Positions 51,634-56,075 of a stretch of 56,075 nucleotides of DNA are shown here, piece after piece; positions within the stretch are counted from its first letter, which is position 1, and every line of letters begins with the position of its first letter. The position numbers and the translations under genes are program-made. Origin of the DNA: Alphaproteobacteria bacterium (GTDB lineage Bacteria > Pseudomonadota > Alphaproteobacteria > SMXS01); contig JANQQJ010000010.1 in NCBI GenBank assembly GCA_028284945.1, positions 1 through 56,075 of the forward strand, given 5' to 3'. The notes beneath the pieces are model-generated. The model searched no databases, was not told the origin of the DNA, and worked only from the letters and a program-made list of their open reading frames with translations.

Positions 51634-53183
51634 CATCGGCATCAACCGACCCGAGTGTGACGGCCCAGATCACCAGCGCTGCCCGCCTGACCGTCTATCA
51701 GATGTTCCGTGAGCAGGCTTATCGGCAACCGGATGCGCTGGCAATCGAGATGGGGTCGCGGCAATTGTCTTATGGCCAGCTCTTGGACCGGGTCGACCGG
51801 GTGGCGGCTGTGCTGCGCGACAAGGGGGTTGGGCGCGGCGACAGGATCGCGATGATCTCGCAGAACCGGATCGAATATATCGAGGTGATCCTTGCCGCGG
51901 GCCGGATCGGCGCGATCGTGACCTGCCAGAACTGGCGGCTGGCCTTGCCGGAACTGCAGCATTGCATCGACCTGGTCTCGCCGAGCCTGATTGCTGCATC
52001 GGACCGGTTCGACGCCTTGCTTGGCGGCCTGGAACTGGGGGGCGCGCCTGCCCTATCGCTCGACAGTGAATATGAAGACCTGATCGCGGCCGCACCGCCG
52101 GATACGGTCGAGACCAATGTCGATCCCGAAGACGGGCTGATCCTGATCTATACCAGCGGTACCACGGGCCTGCCCAAGGGCGCGCTGATCAGCCACCGGG
52201 CCGAGATCATCCGGACCATGAACCTGCGGCTCGACCTCGGCTTCGATCCTGATGACGCCTATATGGCCTGGGCGCCCATGTTCCATGTGGGGGGCACGGA
52301 ACACAGCCTGTCGTCGCTGATGATGGGCGGGTCGGTGGTGGTGGCCGATGGCCTGGATACCGATGCGATCATCGACGCGCTGGAGGCGCACAAGATCGGC
52401 TGGCTGCTGTTGGTGCCCGCGACCATTGAGCCGCTTCTGGCGGCACTGAAAGAGCGCAAGCCCACCGTCAAGGGGGTCAAGGTTGTCGGCTGTATGGCAG
52501 ACCTGGTGCCACCGGCCATCATTGAAGAAATCTCAACCGCGCTCGATGCGGCCTTCTTCAACAGTTTCGGGGCGACCGAGACCGGGTTGCCGCCACTGTC
52601 AGGCCATCTGCTGGCACCGGGTGCGGATTTGAGCAATCTGGGCAAACAGCCCAGTTCACTGTGTTCATTCCGCTTGCTCGACCCGGATGGCAACGAGGTC
52701 GCGCAGGGCGAGACCGGTGAGGCGGCGATGAAGGGCCCGACTCTGTTCAGCGGCTATTGGGGTGCGGACGAGACCAACCGCAATGATTTCCGCGATGGTT
52801 GGTTCCGCATGGGCGACCTGTTCACCCAGGACGAACAGGGCGGCTACCACTTCGTCGGCCGCGCCAAATATCTGATCAAGTCCGGTGGCGAAAATATCTA
52901 TCCGGCGGAAATCGAACGGGTCCTGCTGGCGGACTCCCGGGTCGGGGACGCCATTGTCGTGCGCACGCCTGACGACCAGTGGGGCGAAGTGCCGGTCGCC
53001 GTCATCGCGCGCAATTCAGATGATCTCACCGCATCAGACGTAGAGGACATGTGCCGCACCGCGCTCGCCGGATATAAACGTCCAAAGGGCGTGTACTTTC
53101 GTGATCTGGATGCATTTCCCCGCAGCTCGAGTGGTAAGATCATTCGTGAAGACGTCGAAAAATGGGTGATGGAACAATCTTAG
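51630..53183 (+). CDS. Acyl-CoA synthetase (third of three)
   Basis: 517 residues. YTSGTTGLPKGALIS is the phosphate loop, FNSFGATETG the A5 motif, and WFRMGDLFTQDEQGGYHFVGRAKYLIKSGGENIYPAEIERVL the hinge and C-terminal domain; SSGKIIRED carries the adenylation Lys. All core motifs are intact, unlike the A5 of the copy at 37596. Likely activates an aromatic or medium-chain acid. Translationally coupled to the NTF2-like gene before it. Confidence 0.91.
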   Translation: MTSASTDPSVTAQITSAARLTVYQMFREQAYRQPDALAIEMGSRQLSYGQLLDRVDRVAAVLRDKGVGRGDRIAMISQNRIEYIEVILAAGRIGAIVTCQNWRLALPELQHCIDLVSPSLIAASDRFDALLGGLELGGAPALSLDSEYEDLIAAAPPDTVETNVDPEDGLILIYTSGTTGLPKGALISHRAEIIRTMNLRLDLGFDPDDAYMAWAPMFHVGGTEHSLSSLMMGGSVVVADGLDTDAIIDALEAHKIGWLLLVPATIEPLLAALKERKPTVKGVKVVGCMADLVPPAIIEEISTALDAAFFNSFGATETGLPPLSGHLLAPGADLSNLGKQPSSLCSFRLLDPDGNEVAQGETGEAAMKGPTLFSGYWGADETNRNDFRDGWFRMGDLFTQDEQGGYHFVGRAKYLIKSGGENIYPAEIERVLLADSRVGDAIVVRTPDDQWGEVPVAVIARNSDDLTASDVEDMCRTALAGYKRPKGVYFRDLDAFPRSSSGKIIREDVEKWVMEQS

Positions 53184-53280
53184 AGTGTTGGTCAGGGGTT
53201 GCGCTCACACTCCGTACAATTACGTCTTTGGCTTAGGGCCCTTGGGTTCCGTTTCGTTGGGGCAGCTTCAGGAGGGGATC

Positions 53281-53769
53281 ATGGATTGCACAAAATTGGC
53301 CGTCGCACTGGCCGTGGCGCTGGCTGCACCAGTGTCGCTGGCCTTTGAGGTTGGCGTTAACTCGACAGAAAGCGTCGCCTATGAAAACTGCAAGGAGGGC
53401 GAAACACTGGAGTGCTTCACCCTGCAGCTTTACATCGAGCAGGACCGCGGTGGCAGTACCGGCAAAGTCGCCGCCGGGTTGGACCGGGTGAACATCCATA
53501 CGGACAATTATTGTGAGGGCGCAACCACCTCAACGACATCGCCTTATTATGGGGTTCCGGAATTTACGCTCGATATGAAGTCGGGCGCGACAACCTTGCT
53601 CAAGAACATCACGCTGCCGATTGGCTGCACGTTCGGGTTTCATGCCCGTGAGACGATGCTTTGGCCCGCAAAAGACAAGATCCACACCTTCACGCTCGAT
53701 GCGTCGAACGCCAGTGACGACATCTGCATGGTGTTCAACACATGGACCGGCCACACCTGGTCCTGCTGA
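53281..53769 (+). CDS. Exported Cys-rich protein of unknown function
   Basis: 162 residues from the ATG at 53281 (AGGAGGGG six bases before). Signal peptide at residues 1-20 (LAVALAVALAAPVSLA). The mature part has six Cys (YENCKEGETLECF, DNYCEG, PIGCTFG, DDICMVF and the last residue), so three disulfides are possible. The rest is beta-rich. No family recognised. Convergent with another Cys-rich exported gene 12 bp away. Confidence 0.65.
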   Translation: MDCTKLAVALAVALAAPVSLAFEVGVNSTESVAYENCKEGETLECFTLQLYIEQDRGGSTGKVAAGLDRVNIHTDNYCEGATTSTTSPYYGVPEFTLDMKSGATTLLKNITLPIGCTFGFHARETMLWPAKDKIHTFTLDASNASDDICMVFNTWTGHTWSC

Positions 53770-53781
53770 CTGTATCGGAGT

Positions 53782-54078
53782 TTAAAGCCCGTCGTCGGGA
53801 AACTCAGCTTGGCAATCGGCCTGGCACTGGACGGCGGCGTCCTTGCAGCATTGCTGTCTGTCGGGATAGTCCCGTTTGCACTGGTTATAGCTAGCAACAC
53901 AACCAAGCGAACAAGTCGGGGCGGCAGCGGCACTGGTAAAACACGCCAGCCAGGTTGGCAGACCGCTACCGGATCCATCGTTACCAGGCAACGTGAGAGG
54001 CTGCGCCGATATGGAACAGGCCGAAACCAGCGCCCCCGCAATGACAAGGGTGCCTATCAGTCTCCTAAATTTAACCAT
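53782..54078 (-). CDS. Cys-rich lipoprotein of unknown function
   Basis: 98 residues from the ATG at 54078 (GAGGAGGAG upstream). The signal ends in the lipobox ALVSAC. The C-terminal 45 residues hold eight Cys in a helical hairpin-like pattern (CSLGCVASYNQCKRDYPDRQQCCKDAAVQCQADC), suggesting a compact disulfide-bonded domain. Function unknown. Confidence 0.65.
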   Translation of the reverse strand: MVKFRRLIGTLVIAGALVSACSISAQPLTLPGNDGSGSGLPTWLACFTSAAAAPTCSLGCVASYNQCKRDYPDRQQCCKDAAVQCQADCQAEFPDDGL

Positions 54079-54136
54079 GGTCCGCTCCTCCTCGCGCTAA
54101 AGGTAGGCGACAGGGTCAGACTGATCAATTCAACAG

Positions 54137-54228
54137 TGGTAGGCGCCGTGGGATTCGAACCCACCCGTGCACGGTAATCTGCCGCTTGCAGGGGTATAAG
54201 CCCCGCCCGCTCACCAGAGCTGACGCCC
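54137..54228 (-). tRNA. Unusual long tRNA-like gene, anticodon UAU
   Basis: 92 nt on the minus strand with an encoded CCA (54137-54139) and discriminator A. Acceptor GGGCGTC/GGCGCCT has two wobble pairs; the T-arm GTGGG-TTCGAAT-CCCAC is perfect. The D-arm is GCTC-TGGT-GAGC, with only four loop bases, as in selenocysteine tRNA. The anticodon arm is CGGGG-CTTATAC-CCCTG, reading UAU at 54196-54198 with A37. A variable region of about 23 nt can form a CGG/CCG arm. A canonical tRNA-Ser, -Leu or -Tyr anticodon is absent. It may be a functional AUA decoder, a Sec-like relic or a pseudogene. Confidence 0.55.
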
Positions 54229-54302
54229 CAAAGAAAATCTTCGGGGTGATCAGGATATTCGGTGCGTCGGACGAATTTGGTTCATGGCCGGTTTCTTGGA
54301 AA

Positions 54303-54377
54303 TGGTGGGCGTGGCAAGGATTGAACTTGCGACCCCTTCGATGTCAACGAAGTGCTCTCCCACTGAGCTACACGCCC
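54303..54377 (-). tRNA. tRNA-Val(GAC)
   Basis: 75 nt including encoded CCA. Acceptor GGGCGTG/CACGCCC, D-arm GCTC-AGTGGGA-GAGC, anticodon arm CTTCG-TTGACAT-CGAAG (anticodon GAC) and T-arm GCAAG-TTCAATC-CTTGC all pair fully. It is 74 bp upstream of the unusual tRNA-like gene on the same strand, so the two may share a transcript. Confidence 0.95.
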
Positions 54378-54604
54378 ATACCCGGTTCCGGGCAGGGACC
54401 GGTTTGAGCCGGTCAGGCGGCGCAATATAGTGAAAACACCGGCCTAGGCAAGGCCCGTTTGGCCGATATCGCCACGCTGCAGGGCTGGTGCTTGCGCTGC
54501 TAGATTGTGCTTCTTCAGAAAACCGTCATAATCCGACGATCATTGGCTGGCCGTTCCGGCGGCGGGCCGCAGTTGAAAGATGCCCGACAGCGCGTGACGA
54601 GCCG

Positions 54605-55540
54605 ATGACGCCAGCCGAACCAGCCTTGAAGACAGCCGATACCGGTGGTGATGCCAAAGCCACCGCGCCCGCGTCTTATCTGCTGACTGAACCTGCCCGG
54701 CAGACGGCGCCCGTCGTCTATGCCTCACCCCATAGCGGGCGGTTCTATCCACCGGATTTTCTCGACAGTTCCCGGCTGGACCCGCACACACTGCGTGCGT
54801 CTGAAGATGTCTTTGTCGACGAGCTGTTCGGCGCGGCACCCCAACACGGTGCGCCGCTGTTGCAGGCTGTCTATGCCCGTGCCTATCTGGATGTGAACCG
54901 CGAGGCCTGGGAACTCGATCCCGACATGTTCGATGAACCATTGCCGGATTATGTGCAGAGCAAGTCAGGCCGGATTTCCGCCGGGTTGGGCACCATCGCC
55001 CGTGTCGTTGCGGCAGGGACGGCGATTTACGCCAGGCGCCTGTCTTTTGCCGATGCACAGCACCGGGTTGCCCATGTCTATGAGCCCTATCATGCGGCCC
55101 AGGCGCGCCTGCTTGACCGATCGGCATCGCAGTTCGACTGCGCCGTTTTGATCGATTGCCACTCCATGCCGTCCACCGGCAGTTCCTGGGGCGACATGCC
55201 GCTGAAAAGCAAGGGCGTGAACGCCGACTTCATTCTGGGTGACCGGTACGGCCGCACCTGCGCGCCGGAAATTACCGAGGTCGCCGAAAAGCATCTGGCC
55301 GGGCTGGGTTTTAATGTGGTGCGCAACGACCCCTATGCCGGGGGCTACAACACCCGGTTTTACGGCACGCCTGCAACCGGCCGGCACGCGCTGCAGATTG
55401 AAATTAACCGGGCGCTTTACGTGAACGAAGAAACGCTGGAGCGCACGTCGGATTTTACCGGTCTGCGCGATGGCTTGACCGGGCTGATCGAAGCTTTGGC
55501 ACAGGTCCCGCTCGACGCGCTGCGCGCGCCTGCGGCTTAG
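54605..55540 (+). CDS. N-formylglutamate amidohydrolase (second paralogue)
   Basis: 311 residues from the ATG at 54605. VVYASPHSGRFYP, the DVFVDELFGAAPQHGAPLLQAVYARAYLDVNREAWELD region, IDCHSMPS and NDPYAGGYNTRFYG are the HutG-type motifs with the Zn ligands. This one matches the histidine-degradation N-formylglutamate deformylase family better than the copy at 20219-21037. No other hut genes are in the window. Monocistronic. The 64 bp before it and the 226-bp tRNA gap hold nothing else evident. Confidence 0.88.
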   Translation: MTPAEPALKTADTGGDAKATAPASYLLTEPARQTAPVVYASPHSGRFYPPDFLDSSRLDPHTLRASEDVFVDELFGAAPQHGAPLLQAVYARAYLDVNREAWELDPDMFDEPLPDYVQSKSGRISAGLGTIARVVAAGTAIYARRLSFADAQHRVAHVYEPYHAAQARLLDRSASQFDCAVLIDCHSMPSTGSSWGDMPLKSKGVNADFILGDRYGRTCAPEITEVAEKHLAGLGFNVVRNDPYAGGYNTRFYGTPATGRHALQIEINRALYVNEETLERTSDFTGLRDGLTGLIEALAQVPLDALRAPAA

Positions 55541-55584
55541 GGTTTTTGCGATTGATCTGAATTCGAATATCCCAATCCCGTTTG

Positions 55585-55724
55585 CCCTGAGGAACGAGCG
55601 TAGCGAGTGTCTCGAAGCCTGTCCTGAGCGACGCCGCAAGGCGGCGTCGAAGGGGGGGCGTCGAACAGGATTGGGGGCCTTCATGCTTCGAGACGGCGCT
55701 GGCGCGCCTCCTCAGCACGAACGG
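55585..55724. repeat. Intergenic palindromic repeat
   Basis: CCCTGAGGAACGAGCG..CTCGAAGC on the left is mirrored by GCTTCGAG..CTCCTCAG on the right. A perfect hairpin GACGCCGC-AAG-GCGGCGTC lies inside. This CTCGAAGC / CCTCAG pattern recurs between genes in many Alphaproteobacteria. No coding content. With the small RNA it fills the 382-bp gap before the last gene. Confidence 0.75.
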
Positions 55725-55763
55725 CCCCAGAGAGGCCAGCTCAAACGCATCTGCTGCCTGAAC

Positions 55764-55862
55764 AAAAAAAGAGCCACTCCGATCACTCGAAGTGGCCCAA
55801 GTTTAGGGAGGAAACGCCCACGAAGGGCAGTATCAGCGCGCGGAAAACGCGCAGCCGATACC
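55764..55862 (-). ncRNA. Candidate small RNA, copy 2
   Basis: On the minus strand: a large hairpin (55830-55861, GTATC arms and GCGCG stem), a small GCCC-TTCGT-GGGC hairpin (55816-55828), the unpaired TTTCCTCCCTAAACTT linker, then an 11-bp terminator stem with T7 (55764-55770) and GTTCAG. The linker, GGCC stem start and T7-GTTCAG end match copy 1 at 5664-5748. The 5' hairpin sequences differ completely, showing a conserved 3' module. It ends 61 bp after the stop of the gene at 55923. Confidence 0.65.
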
Positions 55863-55868
55863 AGTAAA

Positions 55869-55897
55869 ATAGTACTCCGGGAGCGCTCGGAATCCAA
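55869..55897 (-). promoter_or_regulatory. Promoter-like element for small RNA copy 2
   Basis: Minus-strand TTGGAT and TACTAT are separated by 17 bases, the ideal sigma-70 spacing, and end seven bases before the hairpin start at 55862. This argues that the RNA is transcribed on its own and is not only the tail of the upstream gene. Confidence 0.5.
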
Positions 55898-55922
55898 GGA
55901 GATTCTGGAAACCGATGCAACA

Positions 55923-56075
55923 TCAGGGTGTTATGACGACTTTCCCGGTTGTCTTGCGGCTGACGACAGCGCGCAGCCCTTCAACCGCTTGGTCAAGCGG
56001 TAAGGTCTTGGAAACCAAGGGCTTAATCTTTCCTTCGGCGAGCCAACCCATCAGGGTCTGATGGCTCTGGCGCAC
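55923..56075 (-). CDS. MDR-family oxidoreductase (C-terminal part, runs off the window)
   Basis: 50 residues plus a TGA at 55923 are visible and the frame is open to the window edge. The sequence LMGWLAEGKIKPLVSKTLPLDQAVEGLRAVVSRKTTGKVVITP is the C-terminal substrate-domain end of zinc-free quinone-oxidoreductase-like MDR proteins (two others lie at 6095 and 36605). Too little is visible to name a substrate. Confidence 0.75.
   Translation of the reverse strand: MRQSHQTLMGWLAEGKIKPLVSKTLPLDQAVEGLRAVVSRKTTGKVVITP

Noticed and set aside
53809-54177. 122-residue plus-strand frame ending in a GFEPTRAR-like sequence
   Set aside because: It runs antisense to the Cys-rich lipoprotein gene and into the tRNA T-arm; that C-terminal string is the usual false translation of a tRNA.
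54137-54228. Selenocysteine tRNA or a piece of split tmRNA
   Set aside because: The anticodon is UAU, not UCA, no sel genes are nearby, and there is no tag-coding frame or tmRNA pseudoknot sequence next to it.
55585-55724. Possible remnant of a protein gene in the gap before the last CDS
   Set aside because: The stretch is dominated by nested inverted repeats and has no frame with a start signal; it matches a common intergenic repeat pattern.

Overview
The window is about 56 kb of GC-rich chromosomal DNA from an alphaproteobacterium, most likely a free-living, aerobic relative of the Rhodospirillales. The evidence is a set of alphaproteobacterial marker genes: GapR (DUF2312), the DUF1013 regulator TrcR, DUF1192, a COQ9-type protein, a TIGR02444 protein, a three-subunit PntAA/PntAB/PntB transhydrogenase and D-3-hydroxybutyrate dehydrogenase. 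No prophage, plasmid functions, insertion sequence or CRISPR array is visible.

Layout. 1-3.9 kb: the N-terminal part of a DapC-type aminotransferase, then a nitrogen block of two ammonium transporters and the PII protein GlnK. Both transcription units carry the same sigma-54-like promoter core. 4.0-13.8 kb: housekeeping genes (UbiH-type hydroxylase, UbiX, COQ9, PurE/PurK, ribosomal protein S21, TrcR, two small DUF465 proteins), ending in a MarR regulator divergent from a methyltransferase across a perfect 24-bp palindrome. 13.9-22.7 kb: transhydrogenase operon, gapR-pepF, a YbdK-type ligase with an N-formylglutamate amidohydrolase, pyruvate kinase and ribosomal protein L36. 22.8-31.2 kb: a Gly/Asp-repeat envelope protein, an aldehyde dehydrogenase, a few catabolic-type genes, and an arsenic cluster made of arsR, a phosphatase-fold arsC and an aquaglyceroporin. 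31.2-53.2 kb: mainly accessory catabolism, with an amidohydrolase, a succinate-semialdehyde dehydrogenase, three acyl-CoA synthetases, several SDRs and NTF2-like proteins, an MBL hydrolase, a bdhA-patatin pair and transporters. 53.2-56.1 kb: two Cys-rich exported proteins, tRNA-Val(GAC), an unusual long tRNA-like gene, a second N-formylglutamate amidohydrolase and the C-terminus of an oxidoreductase.

The most interesting material is between the genes. (i) Two copies of an apparent small-RNA family lie on the minus strand near 5.7 kb and 55.8 kb. Each has an anti-Shine-Dalgarno-like CCTCCC segment and a strong terminator. (ii) Two copies of a palindromic element near 22.8 kb and 49.6 kb preserve a hairpin by compensatory changes, and each ends in a CTAG that supplies the stop codon of the adjacent gene. 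(iii) A GrlR-like gene sits in a 475-bp unit bounded by identical 30-bp direct repeats, one of which is the 3' end of an acyl-CoA synthetase gene. (iv) A 92-nt tRNA-like gene has a four-base D-loop, a long variable arm and a UAU anticodon.

Genes are packed tightly. Six convergent pairs overlap by 4 or 11 bp, and many co-directional pairs overlap by the four bases ATGA or GTGA. Start codons were chosen from Shine-Dalgarno spacing and family N-termini. Family names come from recognition of sequence motifs, not from database searches.
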